From JABDJZ01 sp047619685 (lineage in GTDB: Bacteria > Bacteroidota > Rhodothermia > Rhodothermales > UBA10348), in assembly GCA_047619685.1 (NCBI GenBank), contig JBLHLC010000021.1:1-64000 (forward strand): 64,000 nucleotides of DNA. Direction: 5' to 3'. The position numbers were made by a program, and so were the translations under genes. Below, piece after piece: positions 6,927 through 16,707 of the stretch. Each line of letters opens with the position of its first letter. The first letter of the stretch is position 1. The notes under the pieces were generated by a model that had not been told where the DNA came from, made no database searches, and was given only the letters and a program-made list of their open reading frames with translations.

Positions 6927-7808
6927 TTACCAGCTGACGTATTTGTACATCAACCGGATCACGCGATAGGCGCGGTCCATGCTGTCCGTCTCTATCTCAA
7001 CGGTGAAGCCGTCGATCCTCGTCATTCCCGGTATGGCCTGGAGAATGTCTGCCCTGGTCGTGGTGGCGAAGCGGATGCGGACGTTGACCGGCTCTGCCAC
7101 GTCCAGGGTCCGTGCAGAAGCCAGGTTCTGAAGCGCAGCGGTCGTTGCGGCCCCCAGCCGTTCAAGGACCACGTCCGGGTGAGTCAGCTTCGCAACCTCT
7201 CCACCGATGGCCTCTTTGGTGGCTACCGTCCTCACGCCCGGGATGGTGTCGGAGATCTGTTCGGTGAACGTCTTGTCCCCGCTGGCCAGGATCACCGGCA
7301 CGCCCAGCGCCGAAGCAAAGAAGGCATTCAGTCCCCCTTCGCCGACCTCCACTCCGTTGAGCCAAATCCCCTTCACCGCGCCCGATCCGGTGTGCGCCAG
7401 AAAGCCGTTTTGAGTACCCGCGCGGGCGTGGTATCCAATGAAGATGACAGCGTCAAACGAGGCGTCGAGCCCCTGCACCATCCCGAGCGGTTTGATGTTG
7501 CCCTGGATGTATTCCACGCGGGTGTCCAACTCCATGTGAAGGAGATTTTGCATGTCGCCATGGGAGTCGTTCACCAGAATCTCCGCCGGACCGGAGGCGA
7601 AGACGGCGGCCACCACCGCATTGACCTCGGCGGTCATGAGCTTGCGGCCCAGCGCGTAGTCCTTTCCGTTGGAACTCGTCATCGACGAGGTGCCGATACC
7701 CCCGATGCCCTCCATGTCGACGGAAATGAATACGCGCGTCGGGTCTGACTGGGCGAAAGATGAACCGACCACAAGCGTGGTCAGGAGCAGGGAGATGGAG
7801 TACTTCAT
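6927..7808 (-). CDS. Secreted M55-family D-aminopeptidase (DppA-like)
   Basis: 293 residues with a signal peptide (cleavage after SSFAQ, about residue 20). The M55 zinc-binding set is present: Asp31-x-Glu33 in SVDMEGIGG, His82 in NDSHGD, His126 in GYHARAG and Glu156 in EVGEGG. DppA enzymes release D-amino acids such as D-Ala from peptides; Bacillus DppA is cytoplasmic, whereas this one appears exported and could act on peptidoglycan-derived peptides. It lies just downstream of the giant sensor kinase on the same strand (29-bp gap), so the two may share a transcript. Confidence 0.9.
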   Translation of the reverse strand: MKYSISLLLTTLVVGSSFAQSDPTRVFISVDMEGIGGIGTSSMTSSNGKDYALGRKLMTAEVNAVVAAVFASGPAEILVNDSHGDMQNLLHMELDTRVEYIQGNIKPLGMVQGLDASFDAVIFIGYHARAGTQNGFLAHTGSGAVKGIWLNGVEVGEGGLNAFFASALGVPVILASGDKTFTEQISDTIPGVRTVATKEAIGGEVAKLTHPDVVLERLGAATTAALQNLASARTLDVAEPVNVRIRFATTTRADILQAIPGMTRIDGFTVEIETDSMDRAYRVIRLMYKYVSW

Positions 7809-7837
7809 AGCTCAGCGAACGGTTTGACGATGGTAAT

Positions 7838-10800
7838 CTAAAGCGTTTGTGGTCGGGCGTCGGGAAGCCCCGGCGTGTCGGGCAGCAGGACGGAGAACGT
7901 GGCTCCACCGCCCTCGGACTCCCCGACCGTCATGCTCCCACCGTGCCCCTTCGTGACAATATCGTAGCTGAGGCTTAGTCCCAACCCTGTCCCTTCACCC
8001 GTAGCCTTGGTGGTAAAGAATGGCTCGAAAATCCGTTCCCGGATTTCTGGACGGATCCCGGGGCCGTTGTCGGAGACGCAGATCTCCACGCCGCTACCAT
8101 GGCGACGGCTGGAGACGGTGACCACGGACTCTGCCCTGCCACGGACGGCGTCGAACGCGTTGTTAAGCAGGTTGAGGACCACTCTACCCAGTTCCTGAGG
8201 CATGACGGTCAACTGGCCCGCGTCCTGCCCAAAGTCTCTGGCCACATCGGCGTTGAATTCATCGTCCCGGGCCCGCATGCCGTGCCACGCCAGGTCTACG
8301 TAGTCGCCCAGGAACGCGTTGACGTCGATCTCCTCCCGGTCGGAGGCGCCACCCCGCGCGTGCTGCATCATGGAGCGGACGATGGAGTCCGCACGCTTGC
8401 CGTGCTTGGCGATCTGGAGGGCGTTTCCGCGCAGGTCCTCGAGGAGCGTGGCCACCTCTTCGGTATCGCCCGCCGCCAGCGCGGCACTCAGCTCGTCAGC
8501 CAACTCGGCATTCACTTCCGCGAAGTTGTTGACGAAGTTGAGGGGGTTCTTGATCTCGTGTGCTATGCCCGCGGTGAGTTGGCCCAGCGATGCCAGCTTC
8601 TCCTGCTGAAGCAGCTGTGCCTGGGTGTCCTTGAGTTTCCGGTGGGATGTATCAAGCTGTGAGTAGGCGTCCTCCAGCTCCCGGTGCGAGCGCTCCCGTT
8701 CCTTCTCTTTCGCCCTGCGCTGCACGACAAGGATCATCCCAGCCCCAAGGGCGAACAGCGGCAGGCTGTAGAGCGCATAGGCCCACCACGTTTTCCACCA
8801 GGGCGGCAGAATCCACACTGTGACAGACTGCACTTCGCTCCAGACGCCTTCCGCATTCACCGCCTGGACGCGAAACGTGTACCAGCGCGGCTGCAGGCTC
8901 GTGTAGCGCGCGCTGCGGTCTGTTCCCGCGTCAATCCAGTCGGAGTCGTACGGTGCTAACTGGTAGCGATAGCGGATCCCATCGGCGTGCTTGAAGTCGA
9001 TCCCGACGTAGTCGAATGTGACATCGTTTTCGTCATGGGCCAAACGTATCGTGCTCTCACCCCTCACCGGAACGCGGATGTCACCGACAGGGCTTCGATG
9101 GGTAACCATCTCGACGGCAACCGCTGGTGGACCCGAGTCCGAGCTTAGCGCCTCGGGGTCAAACATGATGACGCCTTGGTCGCCTCCAAACAGGAGCATG
9201 CCACTTTTCAGCTTCAGCGAGGTCCCCGAAAAGGTTAATTCCGTCATTCCGTTGGGCCTGAGGAACGTCCTGAAAGTTTCGCTCTCCGGATCGAAGCGGA
9301 CCAGGCCCCGCCCGGTGCCGAGCCAAAGGTGACCGGAATTGTCCTCCTGAATCGTTCTCACCGAATTGTGGATCAGCCCGTCGGTCTCATCGTGCTGGGC
9401 GAGTACCTGGCCGGTGCCGGGGTCGATCTGGAACAAGCCGCCTATATACGTGCCGACCCAAAGGCGCTGCGCCGAGTCCTCGTAAATGTCCTGAACCGCA
9501 ACCATGCCTTGACCATCGTCAAAGTTGGACGTGAAGGTTCCGCTCTCGGGGTCAAAACGGCTTGAACCACCCAGGTTGGTTCCGACCCAAATGGTCCCCC
9601 GCGAGTCCTCCATCAGTTCAAACACGATGGCATCGTCCAAGCTGTCCGACACCCCCGCGCGGGGTGTTCGTCTGAACGGATACCGCGTGAAAAGGCCAGT
9701 TTCCGGATCGAATCCGTTCACGCCCTCGCCACTGAGGCCCACCCACAAACGCCCTTGAGTGTCCTCCAGCATCACGTTTACATTGTCGCTTCCCAGGCTG
9801 CGCTCATTGGTTGGATCGTGGCGATAAGATGCCAGGACGGAACCGTCCGAATCGAATTTCTGCAGTCCCGATCCGCGGCGGAAGCCCCAAATTCCACCCC
9901 TCCGGTCCACATATGCCTTGAGCGCCTTGTCAGTGACTTTCGTCGCTGCTTTTCCGGATTCAATGTCTCCAGGGGTTGCCCGGGAGAGCCCGTCACCTGT
10001 CGCGAACCAGAGGTGGCCGCCCGGTCCCTCCCAGGACCACCTTACCGGGCCGCTGCCCAGGCGCTCGACGTCTATCTCCTGAAACTGGTTTTTTGTGCGA
10101 TTTAGTCGGCTAAGTCCTCCGCTACGTGTCGCAAACCAGAGATTGCCCTGCCGGTCCATGAATGAGTTGACGGCCTGGCCGTTGCCGAGGTCGTCGCTGT
10201 TCTCCCCGACAGCCGAATAGACCTGCTCATCCCTCCCCCAGTCAAGGTGAGTAAGCCCATTCAATGCGTGGACCCACAGGAGGTCCTGTTCATCCCTGTA
10301 TACCCTCAGGACGAGGTCATCACCCTCGTGTTCGACCTTCCCTTCGTCGAAGTCGATGCGGTACAGCCCGTTTGTGGTGCCGACCAGTGCCCGACCTTGC
10401 AGATCCGTAGTGATGCTGACTACCAGCGCCGCGCCAAAATCGCCGGCCTCCCCTTCAGCTTCGAACCGCGAAAACTCGGTGGTCCCAGCGCGGCGTAGAA
10501 AGAAGCCGCGCCCCTCAGTTCCTGCCCAGAGATTGCCTCCCGAGTCCACGTGCACGGCGGTCACTGACTCCGGCAGATGCGTTCCCTCCACGCGAACTGG
10601 ACCCGTCGAAGGGACCGGCGGCGCATCCGGCTCAAGGGGCAAGACCATGGCACCCCACCAGTCCTGATTATCTGGGGCGCCATCGAAAACCTCGCCGAAG
10701 CTGTGCCCTTGATCCGACTGGTAGTGCAGCTCATACCCGCCGGCCGGAAGCACTTGGGTGTCGACCACAAGCCGGTTGCGTAGTGCGCCTCCAGCCCAGG

Positions 10801-11773
10801 CGGATTCCAGGGCAACCATGGACCAGAGTGTGTCGCCTTCCGCGTTTTCCAACCATCCGTGATCCAGCTTCTGCCCCGGGCGAAGTTCACCCAATCCGAC
10901 AAGCAACACGGACGTCGCCTCGGATAGCTCGAAAGTGGTCGTACGGTTCTCGTTTCCTCCCACCTCGCGGAGCGCCGAGAGAGGCTCCACGCTTTCCACC
11001 AGAGCCTCCAGCGCTCCCCAATCGTCGAAGGAATTTAGCAGTGGATTCGAGATAACAGCCTCATCGGCCACGGGGTCATAAGAAAGCAGCCCGTGCCACG
11101 TGGCCACCCACGTCTTTGCCGATGCCTCGTCCCGCGAAAACACATTTCTCTGGGCCGCGCTCACCACCCCCGGGATGGGGCCAAAGCACTGGCCCTCTTC
11201 GCCTACTGTACCATTCGAGGCCAGTCGAAGCCGCCGGACCTCGCCCGAAACACTGTTAACCCGGTCGATGCAGGTCCGAAAGACATCCGATGTCGGGTCG
11301 GTGATGACAAGCAGCATGTCATGGCCCGCATCGATTATCGCCGCGATGTTGTTGTCGCTCAGCGACGCGCGATCATTTGGGTCATGGAATGAAAACGACC
11401 ATGTGTTCGCGGCCCGGTGCTCTCGAGCCAGTCCACTTTCAAACGCACCGCCCGCCCAGAGAACCCCGCGGCTGTCCTCAGTCACCGATGTCACACTTCT
11501 CAGCGTGTGCGTTCCGTCACTGGGCAGAACCGTGCGAAAGGTCTGGCCATCATATCTGGCGAGCCCGTTTTGAGTTGCAACCCACAGGTATCCCTTCGAA
11601 TCCTGCATGAGGTGCTGCACGTAGATCTCGGGGAGTCCCTCCTGCACCGTGAACCGGTCGAAACCGTACCGCGGCAGGGGCTGACGCGGGCTCGGAATCG
11701 TTGTTTCCGCGGTCTGGGCCAGAGTTCGCCCAGCAGGCACGAGACAAACGATCAGGGCGAGCGCTGCGCGCAT
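7838..11773 (-). CDS. Two-component-propeller sensor histidine kinase with inserted beta-rich domain
   Basis: About 1,311 residues from the ATG at 11773 (a TTG at 11791 would add six residues before the signal peptide, which ends near TLAQ). Order: signal peptide; an N-terminal propeller of two-component type (repeats such as DSKGYLWVATQNGLARYD); a non-propeller insert at about residues 256-390; more propeller blades; a Y_Y_Y domain (RYRYQLAPYDSDW); one membrane helix near residue 990; a coiled coil; HisKA with IAHEIKNPLNF; and a HATPase with the G box GEGTGLGLSLS. It senses outside and signals by His phosphorylation. Unlike HTCS regulators it has no receiver or HTH, and no response-regulator gene is adjacent. 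Confidence 0.92.
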   Translation of the reverse strand: MRAALALIVCLVPAGRTLAQTAETTIPSPRQPLPRYGFDRFTVQEGLPEIYVQHLMQDSKGYLWVATQNGLARYDGQTFRTVLPSDGTHTLRSVTSVTEDSRGVLWAGGAFESGLAREHRAANTWSFSFHDPNDRASLSDNNIAAIIDAGHDMLLVITDPTSDVFRTCIDRVNSVSGEVRRLRLASNGTVGEEGQCFGPIPGVVSAAQRNVFSRDEASAKTWVATWHGLLSYDPVADEAVISNPLLNSFDDWGALEALVESVEPLSALREVGGNENRTTTFELSEATSVLLVGLGELRPGQKLDHGWLENAEGDTLWSMVALESAWAGGALRNRLVVDTQVLPAGGYELHYQSDQGHSFGEVFDGAPDNQDWWGAMVLPLEPDAPPVPSTGPVRVEGTHLPESVTAVHVDSGGNLWAGTEGRGFFLRRAGTTEFSRFEAEGEAGDFGAALVVSITTDLQGRALVGTTNGLYRIDFDEGKVEHEGDDLVLRVYRDEQDLLWVHALNGLTHLDWGRDEQVYSAVGENSDDLGNGQAVNSFMDRQGNLWFATRSGGLSRLNRTKNQFQEIDVERLGSGPVRWSWEGPGGHLWFATGDGLSRATPGDIESGKAATKVTDKALKAYVDRRGGIWGFRRGSGLQKFDSDGSVLASYRHDPTNERSLGSDNVNVMLEDTQGRLWVGLSGEGVNGFDPETGLFTRYPFRRTPRAGVSDSLDDAIVFELMEDSRGTIWVGTNLGGSSRFDPESGTFTSNFDDGQGMVAVQDIYEDSAQRLWVGTYIGGLFQIDPGTGQVLAQHDETDGLIHNSVRTIQEDNSGHLWLGTGRGLVRFDPESETFRTFLRPNGMTELTFSGTSLKLKSGMLLFGGDQGVIMFDPEALSSDSGPPAVAVEMVTHRSPVGDIRVPVRGESTIRLAHDENDVTFDYVGIDFKHADGIRYRYQLAPYDSDWIDAGTDRSARYTSLQPRWYTFRVQAVNAEGVWSEVQSVTVWILPPWWKTWWAYALYSLPLFALGAGMILVVQRRAKEKERERSHRELEDAYSQLDTSHRKLKDTQAQLLQQEKLASLGQLTAGIAHEIKNPLNFVNNFAEVNAELADELSAALAAGDTEEVATLLEDLRGNALQIAKHGKRADSIVRSMMQHARGGASDREEIDVNAFLGDYVDLAWHGMRARDDEFNADVARDFGQDAGQLTVMPQELGRVVLNLLNNAFDAVRGRAESVVTVSSRRHGSGVEICVSDNGPGIRPEIRERIFEPFFTTKATGEGTGLGLSLSYDIVTKGHGGSMTVGESEGGGATFSVLLPDTPGLPDARPQTL

Positions 11774-11791
11774 GCCTATGGAATTCGCCAA

Positions 11792-13717
11792 CTAGTGCCT
11801 GACCGGTCTGAACTTCTGAACACGTTTGTAATCATCCACCTCGGTGGTATAGACGTTGCCCCGCTGGTCCATGGCCAGATTGTGGATCCAGCCGAACTGA
11901 CCGGCCTGGCGCCCTCCACGGCCGAAGGAGCCAACCACCTCGAGGCCTTCCCGGCGCAACACCCAGACGGTCTGGTTGGTCCCGTCAGGCACGTATAGGT
12001 AGGTCTGCGCCTCGTCCTGCGACATCTCGATGTCCCAAACCGAGCCCATCGCCAAGGTGTTGGGTGCCACGATCCCCTCTTCAATGAACTCGCCGGTCTT
12101 CTTGAAGACCTGAATACGGTTGTTCACACGGTCCGCCACATACACCTTGCCATCGTTGCTAATCCTGACGGCGTGCACCGGACTGCGAAATGACTCCTGT
12201 TCCTGTCCCGGCACGAAGTCCGGAAGCTCGCGGTCGTGAGGCTGGTTGTTGTACGCGCCCCAGTGCCGCTTGTACTCGCCCGTCGTGGCATCAAAGACAA
12301 CGACCCGGCGATTTCCGTACCCGTCTGCGATGTAGACCTCATCAGCGGCATCGTCCACATCGATGTCAGCCGGCTGACCCAAGAGCGATTGGTGCGCAGA
12401 ACCTCCGGTTTCGCCCCACTCGCCGATCTGAAGGAGCTTCTCGCCATCCGGGGTAAACTTCATCACGACCTGGTCCCCACGGCCGTTGCTACCAATCCAA
12501 ACGTTGCCTCCACCGTCTACAAACAGGCCGTGCTCGGAGGTAGGCCACTTCATTCCGGAATCAGGGCCGCCCCACGCGCGAAGCACGTCGCCCTCGGGAG
12601 AAAACTGAATCACGGATGGCGCGGGCACGCAGCACGCCGACAGCGGCGGATTCTGGACCGCGCCGGCCTCGCGCTCGGTCAGGGTGAGCGGCCGGTGCAC
12701 AATCCAGATGTTACCGTCTGCATCCACATCCACCCCGGATACCTGGCCGAGAATCCAGTTGTTGGGGAGGGGCTTCGGCCACGAGGCGTCCACCGCGAAC
12801 GAGGTCGGAGCCTGGATCACAGACGAGGCCGCCCCATGGGCAACCTTGTCCATCGCCACGATGGTATTGGTCAGCGTACCCAGTTCCTCTATCTCGACCT
12901 CAATCTCATCTCCGTCCAGCATCACGCGCCTTGCGCCCTCCACCCGGCCCACGGTCCCGGTGAAAATGAGGTCGCCGGGCTGCAGTGTCATGTAGCGGCT
13001 GATGTAGCTGATCAGATTCCTGACTCCGTTGGCCATCTCCGTCGTTCGGCCACTCTGAACGATCTCTCCATTCAGCCGGACTTCCACGCTCAGGTCCAAA
13101 TAATCCAGGCCGGTCACAATAGCCGGGCCGATGGGTGCCCACGAGTCCGTGCCCTTCGAAATCAGGCGGGTTGGCTCGTCTACTCCGTTGCGCTCCCCAT
13201 ACCAGGTGTTCTCGCTGAAGTCGTTGCCGACGGTAACCCCGAAGACGTAATCCAGGGCATCAGCCTCGGAAATGTGCCGCCCCTCCTTCCCGATCACCAG
13301 AACGAGCTCACCTTCGTAGTTCAGATTCCCCGCCTCGGGCGGAAGCTCCACGGCATCGCCCATTCCGCGGATGCTGCTGGGCATTTTGGCGAAAAACCGG
13401 GGGTGCGGCACGGGACCCGTCCGGCCTGCCCCACGCGTATTGATGGCAATGCCGATGACCTTGGGCACCTGCGCCGGATCAATCGGCGACAACAGTTTGA
13501 CGCCGCTCAGCGGGAATGTCCGACCGGTGCGGGCTCCCTGCCGCATCAGGTCATAGCCCGACAACTCGTAGACCGTGCCGCCCACCAGTTCCCCGTAAGC
13601 CATGGTGTGGCCGGCCTGAAATCGAACAAATCGGTGAACGTCCTGAGCCCCTGCAGGGGCAGAAATGAACAGGGCAGCGGTCAGTAGAACTGCCAGAAGT
13701 GCTGGGCGCGTCTTCAT
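11792..13717 (-). CDS. Exported fumarylacetoacetate-hydrolase-fold / NHL-propeller fusion
   Basis: 641 residues from the ATG at 13717, chosen because a signal peptide (ALLAVLLTAALFISAPAGAQ) follows immediately. Residues about 85-287 are a fumarylacetoacetate-hydrolase domain: NYEGELVLVIGKEGRHI carries the metal-binding Glu pair, GNDF the Asp, and KGTDSWAPIGP the usual substrate loop. Residues about 325-641 are NHL-type propeller blades (GVDVDADGNIWIVHRP, DIDVDDAADEVYIADGYGNR). FAH-fold enzymes cleave or decarboxylate beta-diketo acids and are normally cytoplasmic and single-domain, so the export signal and fused propeller are unusual. It lies 41 nt downstream of the PQQ dehydrogenase gene, and the sensor kinase gene follows 18 bp later. 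Confidence 0.85.
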   Translation of the reverse strand: MKTRPALLAVLLTAALFISAPAGAQDVHRFVRFQAGHTMAYGELVGGTVYELSGYDLMRQGARTGRTFPLSGVKLLSPIDPAQVPKVIGIAINTRGAGRTGPVPHPRFFAKMPSSIRGMGDAVELPPEAGNLNYEGELVLVIGKEGRHISEADALDYVFGVTVGNDFSENTWYGERNGVDEPTRLISKGTDSWAPIGPAIVTGLDYLDLSVEVRLNGEIVQSGRTTEMANGVRNLISYISRYMTLQPGDLIFTGTVGRVEGARRVMLDGDEIEVEIEELGTLTNTIVAMDKVAHGAASSVIQAPTSFAVDASWPKPLPNNWILGQVSGVDVDADGNIWIVHRPLTLTEREAGAVQNPPLSACCVPAPSVIQFSPEGDVLRAWGGPDSGMKWPTSEHGLFVDGGGNVWIGSNGRGDQVVMKFTPDGEKLLQIGEWGETGGSAHQSLLGQPADIDVDDAADEVYIADGYGNRRVVVFDATTGEYKRHWGAYNNQPHDRELPDFVPGQEQESFRSPVHAVRISNDGKVYVADRVNNRIQVFKKTGEFIEEGIVAPNTLAMGSVWDIEMSQDEAQTYLYVPDGTNQTVWVLRREGLEVVGSFGRGGRQAGQFGWIHNLAMDQRGNVYTTEVDDYKRVQKFRPVRH

Positions 13718-13758
13718 GGTGGGGAGTTTGTGTTTCTGTTCGATGTGTGCAGCGAAAG

Positions 13759-15702
13759 TCAATCGGGAAGAATCAGTGCGACGATCTCCGCCGGGTTATC
13801 GGGCGCGGACGCCACCGACAGCAGGATATACTGCCGGCCGTTGTGCATGAAACTCATGGGAGCGGTGTTCGTGGTGGCAGGGATATCCAGGCGCGCGATC
13901 TCCTCCCCGGTCATCTTGTTAACTGCGTGGAGCACCGGGTCACCGCCCCGGCCTTCGCCGTAGATCACCAGGGATCGGGTGGCCAGAATATTGGCGTGCG
14001 ACGATTTGCCGGTTACTGGCAGATCAACACCCTTCAGCGCAGCATGGTTGGTGATGGACGCCGGCGTATCGCCATTTGGAATTGCCCAGGCCAGGTCCCC
14101 CCTGTTGAGGTCAAGCGCGACGATGCTGCCATAGGGCGGCTTCAGAAGCGGAAGTCCCTGCGGACCGCGGATTCCGCCGGGCCCCAGGGATACGTAGCGC
14201 GATTCCGACGGGCCCCGGATGGTTCGGTCGGCGCCCGGAATGAGCGCAATCACGCTGTGACCCCGCTCCGTGGCCACGTAGAGCATCCCCGTTTCCGGGT
14301 CCACAGCGGAGCCGCCAGGGATATTGGCGCCGCCGTTTGCGCCGGGCACGACAAAAGTCCCGCTGGTGCCGTCCGGATGATTGGCCAGGGACGGTGGTGT
14401 GTACAGCCCTCCCATTCTGTAGCGGGAGGCCATTTCGACGGCTTGTGCCCTGAGTTCCGGCGTGAAGTCAATGAGGTCGCCTTCCGTGATGCCCTGGAGC
14501 TCAAATGCCGGCGGTTTGGTGGGGAACGGCTGCGTGGGTGCGGCGACCTCGCCGGGGGTGTCCGAGCCGGGGACCGCCCGCTCCTCCATCGGCCATATGG
14601 GCTCACCCGTTTCGCGGTTCAAGACGTACGCGAATCCCTGTTTGGTGGTCTGCGCGACGATGGGCACAACCTTGCCGTCGACCATCACGTCCAGGAGTTT
14701 GGGGGCGTTGGGTGTGTCGTAGTTCCAGACGTCGTGGTGCACCATCTGGAAGTGCCAGACCCTTTCGCCTGTAGCCGCATTCAGGGCGATCAGACTGGTA
14801 CCATAGAGATTCTGGCCCAGCCTCTCGCCGCCGTAGTAGTCGTTGGTGGGCGTGTCGGTGGGGATATACACCAGCCCTCGCTCGGAATCTGCCGAAAGGG
14901 GCGCCCACGCGGAGACGTTGCCGGAGTATTTCCAGGACTCGTCTTCCCATGTGTCGTTTCCGAACTCGCCCGGTTTGGGGACCACGTGGAAGATCCACTT
15001 CATCATTCCGGTCTTGGCATCGTATCCCCGGATATGTCCGGGCACATTCTCTTTCCGGTCCGGGTAGTATCCGCGGTCGTGCGAATTGCCGACTACGATG
15101 ACGCCGTTGACCACGATGGGGGGCGATGAACTGGTGATGTCACCCGAGTCCAGGATCCCGCGGTCCGCATCCACGGGATAATCGCCCAGCCCCAGATGGA
15201 GGTCTATGATGCCATTCATTCCGAAATGCGGCACGGGCTGGCCGGTGTCCGCGTCCAGGGCCACCATGTAGTAGCCGGGCGTGATCACATATATGGTCGG
15301 ACGGCCATCTACTTCTGCGTAGGCGACCCCCTTTCCATAATTCTGACGCGTTGAGGCCTCCCAGCGGGGATTTTCCCGCATGCGCCACATCCAAAGCGTC
15401 TCCCCGGTCTCCGGCTCAATGGCCACAACCGTTCGGCGTTCTCCTGCCACGGTGTACAGCGTCCCGTTCACATAGAGCGGAGTCGCCCTGTAGATGAACT
15501 GCGGGTTGGGGCCGAAGTTGTTTGCGCTCCATCGCCAGGCTATCTCCAGATCCTCAAAATTGTCCGCATTGATCTGGTCGAGAGGGGCAAATCTGGCCTG
15601 TCCCTCGTTCCCGCCCCAATGGGTCCACTCGGACTCCTGTGCAGTGGAGTCGGAGGTGCTGAGCAGCGCAAAAAGAAGAACGAAAGGGAGGATCCTGGTC
15701 AT
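13759..15702 (-). CDS. PQQ-dependent dehydrogenase, exported
   Basis: 647 residues with a signal peptide ending near DSTAQ and an eight-bladed PQQ propeller starting WTHWGGNEGQARFAPLDQIN. Blades include TGETLWMWRM and TGERVWHFQM tryptophan-docking motifs. There is no C-terminal cytochrome domain and no N-terminal membrane anchor like that of Gcd, so electrons probably pass to a separate carrier, perhaps the cytochrome c at 16708-17196. The substrate is likely a sugar, alcohol or polyol and cannot be fixed from sequence. No PQQ biosynthesis genes occur in the window. It probably forms an operon with the FAH/NHL gene downstream. Confidence 0.9.
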   Translation of the reverse strand: MTRILPFVLLFALLSTSDSTAQESEWTHWGGNEGQARFAPLDQINADNFEDLEIAWRWSANNFGPNPQFIYRATPLYVNGTLYTVAGERRTVVAIEPETGETLWMWRMRENPRWEASTRQNYGKGVAYAEVDGRPTIYVITPGYYMVALDADTGQPVPHFGMNGIIDLHLGLGDYPVDADRGILDSGDITSSSPPIVVNGVIVVGNSHDRGYYPDRKENVPGHIRGYDAKTGMMKWIFHVVPKPGEFGNDTWEDESWKYSGNVSAWAPLSADSERGLVYIPTDTPTNDYYGGERLGQNLYGTSLIALNAATGERVWHFQMVHHDVWNYDTPNAPKLLDVMVDGKVVPIVAQTTKQGFAYVLNRETGEPIWPMEERAVPGSDTPGEVAAPTQPFPTKPPAFELQGITEGDLIDFTPELRAQAVEMASRYRMGGLYTPPSLANHPDGTSGTFVVPGANGGANIPGGSAVDPETGMLYVATERGHSVIALIPGADRTIRGPSESRYVSLGPGGIRGPQGLPLLKPPYGSIVALDLNRGDLAWAIPNGDTPASITNHAALKGVDLPVTGKSSHANILATRSLVIYGEGRGGDPVLHAVNKMTGEEIARLDIPATTNTAPMSFMHNGRQYILLSVASAPDNPAEIVALILPD

Positions 15703-15866
15703 GGCGTTGGCGCTCTGTTGCCTGTAAAGTATTCGGCCCGGCGTGTCGTGTACAAGTCGAGGAGGAATTCCTTGAGCTCAGGGTTCTCCTTGGGGCCAAG
15801 GCCAGTTCGAATCCAGAGCCGTCCATCTACGTACACGCTCCATACCGCAGCGCATCCTCCCCCCCA

Positions 15867-16685
15867 ATGCCCAAAGAGACCCGATACGACGAAGCCGCCA
15901 TCACGGAAATATTTCGCCAGGCCGCGGAGGCGCAGACGGAGGCTCAGAACCGCGCGTCCGCACCGGATGGACTGACGCTGGCCGAGCTTCAGGAGATTGG
16001 GAGGGCCGCGGGCCTCTCGCCGAAATTTGTGGCGGATGCGGCCTCCTCACTGCAGCACAAGGTGGAGTATGACCCCTCGCCCACGTTTGCCGGGGTTACC
16101 ATCGGGGTTCGCAGGAGCGTCGAGCTGCCCGGTCCAATGACCGACGTGCTGTGGGAGCAACTGGTCGTTGACCTCCGCCAGATCTTCGAGGCGAAGGGCA
16201 AGATCCACCGGTCTGGAGGACTTAGGGAATGGTCAAATGGCAATCTGCATGTCCTGGTTGAACCCACCCAGACCGGCCATAGGCTTCGAATGGGCACACT
16301 CAAAGGGGGCTCGCGCGAGCTCATTTCTACCGGGATCGCGTTTAGTATTGCATTCCTGATCAGTTTTGCGGCCGCCATGGTGGATGGAGGCCTCAACCTT
16401 GCGGCACTCATCCCGATACTCCTCATTGCCATGGCCTCCGTCGGCGCAACGGGCTTTTCCCTCCTTCGGCTTTCCTCCTGGAGAAACGAGCGGGAGGAGC
16501 AGATGGTGACCATCGGCCGGCGTGCCTTGGAAAGGGCTGGCGGCGCTAAAGCTGCTGCAACGGCCTCCCAGCCTGTTGATGAACGTGCTAAGGTCACCGG
16601 CGCAGTCCTTGATCTGGACGCCACGAACGATGCGTTCGAGGAGGCCCCCTCAAGCGCTTCCGGGGCAGATCGAACCCGAGCCTAG
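15867..16685 (+). CDS. Hypothetical membrane protein
   Basis: 272 residues. The N-terminal third is a helical segment (LTLAELQEIGRAAGLSPKFV) resembling a helix-turn-helix or SHOCT-like module, followed by a beta-rich middle and two closely spaced membrane helices at about residues 150-195 (IAFSIAFLISFAAAMV and LAALIPILLIAMASVG). The C-terminus is a low-complexity cytoplasmic tail. I do not recognise a named family, although similar helix-beta-2TM proteins are common in this lineage. It is the only plus-strand gene in the 7.8-20.1 kb block and converges on the cytochrome c gene with a 22-bp gap containing the palindrome TATTGCAATA. Confidence 0.75.
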   Translation: MPKETRYDEAAITEIFRQAAEAQTEAQNRASAPDGLTLAELQEIGRAAGLSPKFVADAASSLQHKVEYDPSPTFAGVTIGVRRSVELPGPMTDVLWEQLVVDLRQIFEAKGKIHRSGGLREWSNGNLHVLVEPTQTGHRLRMGTLKGGSRELISTGIAFSIAFLISFAAAMVDGGLNLAALIPILLIAMASVGATGFSLLRLSSWRNEREEQMVTIGRRALERAGGAKAAATASQPVDERAKVTGAVLDLDATNDAFEEAPSSASGADRTRA

Positions 16686-16707
16686 CGCGTATTGCAATAA
16701 CGGCTAT

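Noticed and set aside
12236..13687. A 483-residue plus-strand open frame opposite the FAH/NHL gene
   Set aside because: It is the antisense shadow of a well-supported gene, rich in His, Arg and Val, with no domain. The same applies to the frames at 13699-15129 and 58758-60650.
16690..16699. TATTGCAATA palindrome between convergent genes as a terminator
   Set aside because: AT-rich, short and without a U tract. It may be a chance palindrome.
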